Of a stretch of DNA of 38,779 nucleotides, positions 1-8,275 are shown in pieces. How positions within the stretch are numbered: position 1 is the stretch's first letter; each line of letters starts with the position of its first letter. The DNA is from Fuscovulum blasticum DSM 2131 (GTDB lineage: Bacteria > Pseudomonadota > Alphaproteobacteria > Rhodobacterales > Rhodobacteraceae). Location: assembly GCF_003034965.1 (NCBI RefSeq), contig NZ_PZKE01000020.1, forward strand, positions 1-38,779. The letters run 5' to 3'. The notes under the pieces were generated by a model. The model had not been told where the DNA came from. It was given only the letters and a program-made list of their open reading frames with translations, and made no database searches. Position numbers and translations under genes: made by a program.

Positions 1-2894
1 GCGGCGGGGGCCATGCCGGCGGACATTGCGATGGTGGTCATCACGATGGGCCGGGCGCGCTTGTGGCAGGCGTCGACCAGCGCGTCGAAGCGGGGCATGC
101 CCTTTCTTCGCGCCTCGATCACATAATCGACCAGCAGGATCGAGTTCTTGGACACGATCCCCATCAGCAAGAGAAGGCCGATGACCGAAGGCATCGAAAA
201 GCTGGTGCCGGTGATGACCAGCGGGAAGAGCGCCCCGCCAAGGGCAAGCGGCAGCGCCGTCAGGATGGTGATCGGCTGCAGGAAATCATGGAACAGCAGC
301 ACCAGCACGGCGTAGACGCAGAAGATGCCGATCGCCATGGCCGAGGCGAAGCTGGTGAACAGTTCCGCCTGCCGCTTCAGGTCACCCTGTTCGGCAAAGC
401 TGACGCCATCGGGCAGGTTCTGATAGGCTGACAGCTTTTGCACTTCGGCATTCACGTCCGACAGGTTGCGCCCATTCAACTCGATGGAAATCGTCACATT
501 GCGCGACCGGTCCAGCCGGTTGATCTGCGACGGCGCCGAGCCGAGGGATATGTCGGCGATGGCGCCCAGCGTCACCGTGCCGCCGGTTGCGGGCACCGGG
601 ATCATGGCGATCTGTTCGATGGACTGGCGCACCGAGGCGTCCAGCGTCACCCGGATCGCGATCTGGCGGGTGTCGAGGTTCAGCTTGGACAGGGCCGAGT
701 CGTAGGCCCCCGAAGTGGCCACCCGGATCGTGTCGGCGATGGCCTGCGAGGTGACGCCGTAAGAGGCGGCGCGTTCAAGGTCCGGGGTGATCACGATCTC
801 GGGCGATTGCAGCGCGGCAGATGAGGTCACGGTGCCGATCCCCGCGATATTGGCGCGGATCTCGGACTCCAGCGCGGCTGCGGCCTGTTCCAGTGCAAGC
901 GAACTGTCGCCCGCCAGCGTGATCTGCAATTCGGTGCCGCTGCTGCCCGATCCGACCTCGATCCGCGCGCCGGGGATGGCGGCGATGGCGGCACGGATGT
1001 CGGCCTCGATCTCGGTCTGGGAAACGTCGCGGTCGTCGATGTTGGTCAGGCTGATCACGATGGTTGCCGATGTGACCGAGGTGCTGACCCCGCCACCGCC
1101 CGGACCGCCGCCGGTCGAGGCGCTGCCGGTGGCCAGGAAGACGCCGGTGACATGTTCGACCCCCGCCGCCGCCTCGCTGGCGCGGCGGGCGATGGCGTCG
1201 GTTTCCTCGATGGTCGATCCGGGCGGCAGGGTGATGCTGATCCGGGTCTGGCTGTCATCCTGCGCCGGAAAGAAGCCGGTCGAAAGCTGGGAAACCAGCA
1301 CGAAAGTCAGGCCCATGAAGGCGATGACCCCCATCACCGGGATCCAGCGATTGTGCAAGGCGCCCCGGATCGCCGCAAGATATGTGCGCATGATCCAGCC
1401 GTCGGTCTGGTGCGCCTCGGCCTTGCTGCGCATCAGGTAGGCGGCCATCATCGGCGTCAGCAGGCGCGCGACCAGAAGCGAGCAGAAGACCGCGACCGAG
1501 GCCGTGATGCCGAACTGCTTGAAGATGATGCCGACCACCCCGTCCATGAAGGCGGTGGGAAGGAAGACCGCGATCAGGGTGAAGGTCGTGGCGATGACCG
1601 CAAGCCCGATCTCGTCCGCCGCCTCCATCGCCGCCTCATAGGCGGGTTTGCCCATCTGGATATGCCGCTCGATGTTCTCGACCTCGACGATGGCGTCGTC
1701 TACCAGGATGCCGACCACCAGCGACAGCGCAAGCAGGGTGACGGTGTTCAACGAATAGCCAAGGTAATCCATCACGAGGAAGGTCGGGATCACCGACAGC
1801 GGCAAGGCCACGGCGGCCAGAAGCGTCGCGCGCCAGTCAAGCAGGAAGATGAACACCACGATCACCGCGATGATCCCGCCTTCGTACAGCATCATCATTG
1901 AGGCGTCATAGTTCTGTTCGGTCGGCAGGATGGTGTTGTAGGCCTCGGCGATCTGCACCTGCGGGTTGGCGGCGGCAAAGGCCTCCATCGCGACACGGAC
2001 GTCTTCGACAACCGCAAGGTCGGAATAGCCGGTCAGCCGCTTGATCTGCGCCGCGATCACCGGCTTGCCGTCCTGATAGGCCAGCGACGACAGGGCGGCA
2101 TGGGTGTCGGTGACGGTGCCCAGCTCGTCCAGCCGGACCCAGGCGCCGTTCGGCAAGGGAATCGGCAGGGCGCGCAGATCCTCGACGCCCGAGACCGCCG
2201 CCCCCACCCGGAAACTTTGCGAGGCATTGGCAAGGTCGGCGGCCCCACCCGAAAGGTCACGCTGCACTTCGCGCAGGCGGGTGTTCACGTCTTCCGCCGA
2301 CAGGCCAAGCCCCGCCAGCAGGTTCGCGTTCAGCTCGACCCGGATTTCCCGGTCCACCCCGCCCAGGCGCCCGACCTCGCCCACGCCATCGACCGCCATG
2401 ATCGCGCGGGCCAGATCGTTGTCGATGAACCAGCTCAGCTCGGTATCGTCCAGCCGGTCCGAGCTGAGAACGAAGGTCACCAGGGGGGAGCCGCTGAGGC
2501 TGCTTTTCGACACGGTCGGCGCGTTCATCCCCGAGGGCAGATCGTCGCGCGCCTGATCGACGGCGTTCTGCACATCGTCCTGGGCTTCCTGAACGTCCTT
2601 GCCGATCTGGAACGCGACCGAGATCGAGACCGAGCCGTCGGTGATCGTGGTCGTGACCGAGTCCAGCATGGCAAGCCCGGTCAGCCGGTCCTCGATCTTG
2701 CGGGCGACTTCAGTTTCCAGTTGCGCCGCTGCGGCGCCGTCAAGGCTGGCCGAGACGCTGATCGTCGGCAGCGACATGTCGGGAAAGTTCTGCACTTCCA
2801 GCCGGTTGAAGGCCATCAGCCCGGTGATCGTCATCAGGATGAAGGCAAGGATCGGCGGGACCGGGTTGCGGATCGCCCAGGCGGAGAAGTTCAT
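1..2894 (-). CDS. RND efflux permease (AcrB/HAE1-like), C-terminus cut by window edge
   Basis: Inner-membrane proton-driven pump subunit of a tripartite efflux system. About 964 residues are visible, against roughly 1,030 for the family. The start MNFSAWAIRNPVP is typical of the family's first transmembrane helix. After a large periplasmic domain, the central hydrophobic block contains SLVVGILVDDAIVEVENIERH, with the Asp pair expected in the proton-relay helix. A second porter domain follows, then a second membrane block ending in RARPIVMTTIAMSAG just before the edge. The ATG overlaps the stop of the membrane-fusion gene as ATGA, so the two are translationally coupled. The substrate (drug, solvent or metal) cannot be read from the sequence. 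The HAE1 type is favoured over the heavy-metal CusA type because of the overall sequence and the partner proteins. Confidence 0.95.
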   Translation of the reverse strand, partial: MNFSAWAIRNPVPPILAFILMTITGLMAFNRLEVQNFPDMSLPTISVSASLDGAAAAQLETEVARKIEDRLTGLAMLDSVTTTITDGSVSISVAFQIGKDVQEAQDDVQNAVDQARDDLPSGMNAPTVSKSSLSGSPLVTFVLSSDRLDDTELSWFIDNDLARAIMAVDGVGEVGRLGGVDREIRVELNANLLAGLGLSAEDVNTRLREVQRDLSGGAADLANASQSFRVGAAVSGVEDLRALPIPLPNGAWVRLDELGTVTDTHAALSSLAYQDGKPVIAAQIKRLTGYSDLAVVEDVRVAMEAFAAANPQVQIAEAYNTILPTEQNYDASMMMLYEGGIIAVIVVFIFLLDWRATLLAAVALPLSVIPTFLVMDYLGYSLNTVTLLALSLVVGILVDDAIVEVENIERHIQMGKPAYEAAMEAADEIGLAVIATTFTLIAVFLPTAFMDGVVGIIFKQFGITASVAVFCSLLVARLLTPMMAAYLMRSKAEAHQTDGWIMRTYLAAIRGALHNRWIPVMGVIAFMGLTFVLVSQLSTGFFPAQDDSQTRISITLPPGSTIEETDAIARRASEAAAGVEHVTGVFLATGSASTGGGPGGGGVSTSVTSATIVISLTNIDDRDVSQTEIEADIRAAIAAIPGARIEVGSGSSGTELQITLAGDSSLALEQAAAALESEIRANIAGIGTVTSSAALQSPEIVITPDLERAASYGVTSQAIADTIRVATSGAYDSALSKLNLDTRQIAIRVTLDASVRQSIEQIAMIPVPATGGTVTLGAIADISLGSAPSQINRLDRSRNVTISIELNGRNLSDVNAEVQKLSAYQNLPDGVSFAEQGDLKRQAELFTSFASAMAIGIFCVYAVLVLLFHDFLQPITILTALPLALGGALFPLVITGTSFSMPSVIGLLLLMGIVSKNSILLVDYVIEARRKGMPRFDALVDACHKRARPIVMTTIAMSAGMAPA

Positions 2895-4012
2895 GGCTGG
2901 CCCTCCACCACGCGGACGACCGACCCGTCCGACAGGAAGGCCCCACCCGACAGGACGACCTTGGCGTCCACCGGGAAATCGCCCAGGATTTCCACCCGGT
3001 CTGCCCGCCTCCGTCCGGTATCGACCCGTTCGCGCAGGACGGTCGTTGTCTCCCCCGCCTTGATCACGAAGACATAGGAAAACCCGTCCTGCAGGGTGAT
3101 CGCGGTCGAGGGAAGCGTGACCGCCTTGGTTTCGTCCACGATGAACGATCCGCTGACCAGAATCCCGGTCTTCGGCATCGGCCCGCCCTCGGGCGGTTCG
3201 GGGTCTACATAGACCAGAACCCGCCCGTTCGTCTGCGACGCCTCGGGCGACACGCGCCGCACGGTGCCGCCAATGTCGCCGATCGGCGACGGGATCGCGA
3301 CCCTTGTTCCCGCCTTGATCCCGCGCAACTGGAACAGGGGCACTTCGGCCTGCCATTCGATCCGGCTGTCGCGGATCAGCCGGAACAGTTCCTGTCCCTG
3401 GCTGACCACCTGACCAAGGGCCGCGCTGACTTCAGACACCACGCCATCGCTGGCCGCGACAATGCGGGTATTGGCAAGCGACAGTTGCTGTGTGGCAAGC
3501 TGCGCCTCGGCCACCGTCACGCTGGCCTGCGCCTGACGTTCGGCCGAAAGATACCCTGCAATCTCCTGGCGGGAAAGCGAGCTGCCCCCGGAAAGCTGAC
3601 GGGCACGATCTGCGTCCTCGGTTGCCGTCTCTAATCCGGCACGGGCCGACTCCAGCGTTGCCTCCAGTTCGGCGATGCGGTTCTCGACCGACGCGCGCGA
3701 CAGCTCAGCCATGACCTCGCCCGCCTTCACGACGTCGCCAACTTCAACATTCACGGCTGTTATCCGCTCGCCGCCGAGTTCAGATGCAATCACCGCCTCC
3801 GCCCAGGGCTGCAGCCAGCCGCTGGCCTGCACCTCGACCGGCCAGGTTTCGACCACAGGAACGGTGACCTCAACCGTCAGGGCCGCAGGTGCCGGTTCTG
3901 CGGAAAGGTCGGTCGGGGCAGTCCCGCTTGCCGAGGACCTGAACATCCAGAAAGCCGCGCCACCCACAACGGCAAGGACAAGGGCCGCGACGACAAGATT
4001 CCGTTTCCGCAT
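2891..4012 (-). CDS. RND efflux membrane-fusion (periplasmic adaptor) protein
   Basis: 373-aa HlyD/AcrA-type adaptor linking the RND permease to the outer-membrane channel. One N-terminal membrane helix (residues about 6-24) anchors it. A biotinyl-lipoyl-like half (about 70-105, with the VEVGDVVKAGEVMAEL signature) is followed by an alpha-helical hairpin (about 105-185, with Glu/Ala/Gln-rich heptads). The second lipoyl half contains TRIVAASDGVVSEV, and beta-barrel and membrane-proximal domains follow. It lies 4 nt after the outer-membrane lipoprotein gene and overlaps the permease start by 4 nt, so it is the middle gene of a three-gene operon. The family is certain; the substrate is unknown. 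Confidence 0.95.
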   Translation of the reverse strand: MRKRNLVVAALVLAVVGGAAFWMFRSSASGTAPTDLSAEPAPAALTVEVTVPVVETWPVEVQASGWLQPWAEAVIASELGGERITAVNVEVGDVVKAGEVMAELSRASVENRIAELEATLESARAGLETATEDADRARQLSGGSSLSRQEIAGYLSAERQAQASVTVAEAQLATQQLSLANTRIVAASDGVVSEVSAALGQVVSQGQELFRLIRDSRIEWQAEVPLFQLRGIKAGTRVAIPSPIGDIGGTVRRVSPEASQTNGRVLVYVDPEPPEGGPMPKTGILVSGSFIVDETKAVTLPSTAITLQDGFSYVFVIKAGETTTVLRERVDTGRRRADRVEILGDFPVDAKVVLSGGAFLSDGSVVRVVEGQP

Positions 4013-4016
4013 GGCT

Positions 4017-5381
4017 TCAGCCCTCGCTCGTGGTGGTGACGGTGTGGGCGGGGCGCTGCCATCCGCCTCCCATGGCCTTGTAAAGCGCGATCCACTGGCG
4101 GCTTAAGGCAAGTTGCTGGGAAATCTGCGTGATCCGTGCGGATTGCACCTGACGCCGGGCATCTTCACGATCCAAGAGCGAGATGCGACCCGCCCGCCAG
4201 TCTGCGTCAATGGCGGCGAAATAGGCATCGTATTCCTTGACCAGTGTGCCTGCGCTGCCCAGGTTGCGCAATGCCGCATTCAGCCGCGTCAATGCGGCCT
4301 CGGCTTCGGCGACTGCGGCCAGGACGGCACTGCGATAGGCCTCGGCCGCCGTGATCGCATCCGCATTGGCCGACCGCACCGCCGCCCGGCGCTGACCACC
4401 ATCGAGGACGGGCAGGGATAGTGCCGGGCCGAAGCTCCACCCGGACGGTTTGGCAAGGCTGACACTTCCCCCCAAGGTCAGCGACGGGTAAAGGTCGGCC
4501 TTCGCGACCCCAAGGTCCAGAAGCGCGGCGGCAAAGGTCAGTTCGGCCTTTGCGATGTCGGGCCGCTGTCGCAGCATGTCTGCCGGAACATCGGCCGCGC
4601 GGAATCCCTTGACCGCCGGCATCCCGAAACCACTGGCGAGGATCGCATCCACCCGGTCCTGCGGCGCCCCGGTCAGGACCGCGAGAGTTTGCGCAAGCAC
4701 CCGGCAATCCGCCACCTGACTGTCCAGCGAAATCTGGGCGCTGGCCCGGCTGGCACGGGCCAGGGCCAGATCGGACTCCGCCCGCAGACCTGCGCTGACA
4801 AGGCGGGTGGTTGCCTCGATCGTCTCGCCCTGCGAAGAGACCGCGTCGCGATACACCTGCTCGATCATCCTGCAGGCACGGAACTGGACGTAGGTATCGG
4901 CGACCTCTGCCGAGAGGGAAACATAGGCCCCGGCATAGGCGTAATCCTCGGCCTTTGCGCGCAGACGTTCCGCCTTGGCCGTCTTTGACGCGCGGCCAAA
5001 GAGGTCCACCTCCCAACTTGCGTCCAGGCCTGCGGCCCGCGTCCGGGTCCGCGCGGTTGTATCGCTGTCCGCCTCGGTTACCGAGGCCTGCCCGGTCATT
5101 ACCGGCCACATGGCCGCCGTGTCCTGCCCCGCCCGTGCCCGTGCCGCCATGACTTGCGCCGCCGCACTCCGCAGATCGGGGCTGCCCGACTGCGCCAGCA
5201 GCAGAAGCTCGGTCAACCGGGCATCGCCGATCCGCGACCACCAGTCGATGTCCAACCGCGTATTCGCCTGCGGTACTGCCGATGAAAACCGCGCCGAGGT
5301 TGCCTGCGTGGCATCCGGCGCGATGGTCGGCACGCTGCATCCGGCAAGCACGACAAGGGCAGCAATCAGGCAACGGGGCAT
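4017..5381 (-). CDS. Outer-membrane efflux lipoprotein (NodT/OprM family)
   Basis: TolC-like outer-membrane channel of the tripartite pump, about 454 aa. The chosen start MPRCLIAALVVLAGCSVP gives a lipoprotein signal with lipobox LVVLAGC (lipidated Cys15). It has AAGGAG about 8 nt upstream; a start 15 codons earlier would spoil the signal peptide. Two OEP repeats are visible, each rich in long Ala/Leu/Arg helices. These include DIDWWSRIGDARLTELL near the N-terminus and ELTFAAALLDLGVAKADLYPSLTLGGSV in the second half, both typical of NodT-type factors. It is first in the operon, 4 nt before the adaptor gene. The divergent promoter region at 5382-5514 is shared with the two-component system. 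Confidence 0.95.
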   Translation of the reverse strand: MPRCLIAALVVLAGCSVPTIAPDATQATSARFSSAVPQANTRLDIDWWSRIGDARLTELLLLAQSGSPDLRSAAAQVMAARARAGQDTAAMWPVMTGQASVTEADSDTTARTRTRAAGLDASWEVDLFGRASKTAKAERLRAKAEDYAYAGAYVSLSAEVADTYVQFRACRMIEQVYRDAVSSQGETIEATTRLVSAGLRAESDLALARASRASAQISLDSQVADCRVLAQTLAVLTGAPQDRVDAILASGFGMPAVKGFRAADVPADMLRQRPDIAKAELTFAAALLDLGVAKADLYPSLTLGGSVSLAKPSGWSFGPALSLPVLDGGQRRAAVRSANADAITAAEAYRSAVLAAVAEAEAALTRLNAALRNLGSAGTLVKEYDAYFAAIDADWRAGRISLLDREDARRQVQSARITQISQQLALSRQWIALYKAMGGGWQRPAHTVTTTSEG

Positions 5382-5419
5382 CTTGGTCTCCTTCAGTGCC
5401 GCACAGATGCCAGAGGACC

Positions 5420-5438
5420 GTGTCAAGAAGTGTCAAGA
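5420..5438. promoter_or_regulatory. Tandem 10-bp repeats in divergent efflux/two-component promoter
   Basis: GTGTCAAGA occurs at 5420-5428 and again at 5430-5438, an exact 10-bp-period direct repeat. OmpR-family regulators typically bind such repeats. Read on the minus strand, each copy contains TTGACA, a good -35 element for the efflux operon, so a bound regulator would act directly on that promoter. It lies 77 nt upstream of the response-regulator start. That the neighbouring regulator binds here is inferred. Confidence 0.5.
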
Positions 5439-5514
5439 TTCAGCAAAGAAAGGAAAAAGTCGTCCTCTCCGCCTCTGCTCGGGCTATGCTGCGCCAAAGG
5501 GGAGGATTGACCGG

Positions 5515-6196
5515 ATGGCAACCGTCTTGCTGATCGACGATGACGCGGAACTGACCCGTCTGGTCGCCGACTACCTGACGCGCGAAGGGTTTACCGTGGC
5601 GACATCATCCGACGGGACCAAGGCGCTTGGCCGTATCATTGAGACCCGTGCCGACATTGTGGTGCTTGACATCATGATGCCGGGCCCGGACGGGCTGGAG
5701 GTTCTGCGCCGTGTCCGGGCCGAAACCGCCGTCCCCGTCCTGATGCTGACCGCGCGTGGCGATGAGGACGACCGCATCGCCGGCCTTGACCTTGGGGCAG
5801 ACGACTACCTGGCCAAGCCCTGTTCCCCGCGAGAGCTTGTGTCGCGCATCCGCGCCATCCTGCGCCGCGCGCAGCCGGGCGAAAGCACCCCCCCCGACGG
5901 CGCAATCCGGCCTGCTGCGGCTTGACACCCTGCGCCGCGTGGCCGTCTGGCGCGGGGTGCCGCTGCGACTGACGGGGGCCGAGTTCAACATCCTAGAAGT
6001 CCTTGCGGCCCAGTCAGCCCGCCCGGTCTCGCGCGCTGATCTGTCGCTGCACGGTCTTGGGCGGCCGCTGGCCCCATTCGACCGCGCGATCGACGTTCAT
6101 GTCTCGACGATCCGCCAGAAGCTTGGCACGCATGACGACGGACGAAGCCCGATCCAGAACCTGCGCGGCATCGGCTATCAGTTCATCGAGGAGTGA
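5515..6196 (+). pseudogene. OmpR-family response regulator, split by a +1 frameshift in a C8 tract
   Basis: The receiver domain reads in one frame from ATG 5515 to a TGA at 5923-5925. It has acidic pair Asp8/Asp9, phospho-acceptor Asp52 (LDIMMPGPDG), Thr79 and Lys101. The winged-helix output domain continues in the next frame to 6196, from about SGLLRLDTLRRVAVW through LRLTGAEFNILEVL to QNLRGIGYQFIEE. The frames meet at eight C residues, 5888-5895. Seven C would give one uninterrupted protein of 226 aa, the normal OmpR/CpxR length. Both halves are well conserved, so the shift is recent, a sequencing or assembly error, or compensated by slippage. The partner kinase gene follows 7 nt later. The expected target is the divergent efflux operon. 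Confidence 0.9.
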
Positions 6197-6203
6197 CCGG
6201 GCG

Positions 6204-7436
6204 ATGACTGTGCGCGTCTTCATGGTGATCTGGGGGGCGCTGGTCCTGACGCTGCTCCTGTTCGGTCTGGTTGTCGCGGCGCTTGACCCGACCCCGCCCG
6301 AAGGCGCGCGGGCGGTGGCAGAAGCCTCCGTGCTGGAGCGCCAGCTTGGCCTTGTTGCCTTACGCGATGGCAGTGCAGCGGCGCTGCGGTTCTGGCAGGA
6401 GGTATCGCCCGCCCATCCCGGCATGACCGTCACGACTGATCCCACCTGCGTAAGCTCCCCGGCCATTCCCTCCGCCGATGGTCCTTGCCTGGTCCTGACC
6501 GATACCGCAAAACACAGTCGCTTTCTGGAAGGGTTGCAGATCCTCGGCCTGCCTCTGCTGGTAGGGGTGGCCGTCAGCGCCGCCGCCGCGTTGCTCCTGT
6601 CCCGTCATCTGACCCGGCCGATCCGCACCGTGAACGCGTCCCTTCAACGACTGGCCTCGGGCGATCTCGACACGCGGATCGGCGACGCCCTTGACCATTC
6701 TGGCGGAGAACTGGCGCGGTTGGGCAATGCCTTCGACCATGCCGCAGACCGGCTTCAGATCCTGTCCGAGGGGCAGCGCCGCCTGTTCAACGACCTTTCG
6801 CATGAAATCCGCTCACCCCTGGCGCGATTGCGGGCCGCGGTCGGCCTTTTGGAGGTCAGCCCCGACCGCCTGGACGAGATGCTGGGCCAGATCGAGACCG
6901 ACATCGTCCGTCTTGACCGCCTTGTGCGCGACATCCTGACGCTTGCCCGCTTTGGCAGCACCGAAAGCCGGCAAGCCTTCGAACGGATCGACCTGATCGA
7001 AATCCTTGAACCCATCCTCTCGGACGCGAATTTTGAAGGCGAGCCGCGCGGAATCGTGGTCAGTTTCACCGGCCCGCCACGGCTGATCCTCAAGGGCAGC
7101 GGGGAACTTCTGCACCGCGCAATCGAGAACGTGATCCGCAATGCGCTGGCGCATTCCCCTGATGATGCAGAGGTCGCTGTATCTGCGCGCACAAATGGGG
7201 CTGCCCTGACCATCGACATCGCCGATCAGGGCCCAGGCGTGCCGCTGGCAGAAAGATCCCGGCTTTTCGAGCCGTTCTTCAAACTGCCGGGCCTGTCCGC
7301 AAAAGCAGGCACTGGTCTTGGCCTTGCCATAGCGGCGCGCGCCATTGCTGCCCACAATGGTAGCATCGAGCTTCTGGATAGTGCGTCAGGTGGCCTTCTC
7401 GTCCGGCTCAACCTGCCATTCACGCCGGGAACCTGA
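6204..7436 (+). CDS. Sensor histidine kinase of the efflux-linked two-component system
   Basis: 410-aa membrane kinase. TM1 spans about residues 6-27. A short periplasmic loop (28-111) carries two cysteines, Cys82 and Cys95, which could form a disulfide. TM2 is at about 112-133, then HAMP (about 134-187) and a HisKA domain with phospho-acceptor His200 in SHEIRSPLARLR. The ATPase domain shows the N box (ENVIRNALAHSP, about 308-319), G1 box DQGPGVP (341-347) and G2 box GTGLGLAI (369-376). The layout is CpxA/RstB-like. It starts 7 nt after the frameshifted response regulator, with which it surely pairs. The signal sensed is unknown. Confidence 0.93.
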   Translation: MTVRVFMVIWGALVLTLLLFGLVVAALDPTPPEGARAVAEASVLERQLGLVALRDGSAAALRFWQEVSPAHPGMTVTTDPTCVSSPAIPSADGPCLVLTDTAKHSRFLEGLQILGLPLLVGVAVSAAAALLLSRHLTRPIRTVNASLQRLASGDLDTRIGDALDHSGGELARLGNAFDHAADRLQILSEGQRRLFNDLSHEIRSPLARLRAAVGLLEVSPDRLDEMLGQIETDIVRLDRLVRDILTLARFGSTESRQAFERIDLIEILEPILSDANFEGEPRGIVVSFTGPPRLILKGSGELLHRAIENVIRNALAHSPDDAEVAVSARTNGAALTIDIADQGPGVPLAERSRLFEPFFKLPGLSAKAGTGLGLAIAARAIAAHNGSIELLDSASGGLLVRLNLPFTPGT

Positions 7437-7588
7437 CGGCGCGGCGGTACTGATTGCCAAGAATGACTTTGACGATGTTGGATCTGCGGTGGGCAGATTT
7501 CTGGTCCGGGCAGTCGCCCCAACCCCAATCCATTCCCGGTGTCGATCATCGACGCGTCGGCGAACGCTCGGCACAGCCTATTGGATCG
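7437..7588. other. Convergent intergenic gap between sensor kinase and kdpE
   Basis: 152 nt between two convergent genes. I see no strong GC stem followed by a T-run, and no convincing ORF or RNA gene. A transcription stop is expected here, but its position cannot be shown from the sequence. Confidence 0.5.
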
Positions 7589-8275
7589 TCAGTCGTCGGC
7601 GATGCGATAGCCAAGACCGGGTTCGGTGAAGATGAAGCGCGGGTTTGAAGCATCGTCCTGCAGTTTCTGCCGCAACTGGCGGATGTAGACGCGCAGATAC
7701 TGGCTGTCTTCGCTGTGCGCCGGGCCCCACAGGGTGCGCAGGATCATCTCCTGGGTCACCAGACGGCCGCGATGGCTGGCCAGCATCCACAGCAGGTCAA
7801 ACTCGCGCCGGGTCAGATGCAGCGGGGCGCCCGACAGGCTGGCGGAATGGTTGGCCGCATCAATCTGCAGCGGCCCGACGGTCAGGACGGCGGGCACCGG
7901 ATCTGTGCCACGGTCGCGCAGCAGGCTGCGGACGCGGGCAAGAAATTCCTTGATGCCAAAAGGTTTGACCACATAGTCCTGCGCGCCCGCGTCCAGCGCG
8001 GCAACTTTGCCAGCCTCATCGGCGCGCACCGACAGGATCAGCACGGGCACCTGGCTCCACCCCCGGATGTCTTGCAGGACGCTCAGTCCGTCGGCATCGG
8101 GCAGGCCAAGGTCCAGCACGACCAGCGCCGGGGTCTCGCGCGCGGTGGCGGCAATGCCGTCGCGTGCGGTGGCGGCCTCAATCACGCCCAGCCCCTCGGC
8201 CTCAAGTGCCACGCGCAGAAAGCGGCGGATCGGGGCTTCGTCGTCGATGACAAGAACCCGCAAGGTGGCGGTCAT
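7589..8275 (-). CDS. kdpE: KdpE response regulator of the potassium pump operon
   Basis: 228-aa OmpR-family regulator, against 225 in E. coli. The receiver has acidic pair Asp11/Asp12, phospho-acceptor in [12 protein letters not shown] and the switch Lys in VVKPF. The winged-helix domain ([14 protein letters not shown] to [13 protein letters not shown]) is the KdpE type. Its ATG overlaps the kdpD stop as ATGA. Phosphorylated by KdpD under potassium limitation, it activates kdp transcription. A candidate binding repeat lies ahead of the operon at 15534-15551. It is the last gene of the operon, so the pair is probably autoregulated. Confidence 0.97.
   Translation of the reverse strand: MTATLRVLVIDDEAPIRRFLRVALEAEGLGVIEAATARDGIAATARETPALVVLDLGLPDADGLSVLQDIRGWSQVPVLILSVRADEAGKVAALDAGAQDYVVKPFGIKEFLARVRSLLRDRGTDPVPAVLTVGPLQIDAANHSASLSGAPLHLTRREFDLLWMLASHRGRLVTQEMILRTLWGPAHSEDSQYLRVYIRQLRQKLQDDASNPRFIFTEPGLGYRIADD

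Noticed and set aside
5888-5895. Programmed ribosomal frameshifting as the default explanation for the split response regulator
   Set aside because: A +1 shift is needed, and no stimulatory element or rare codon is evident; an extra C from mutation or read error is simpler. Kept only as one hypothesis in the findings.
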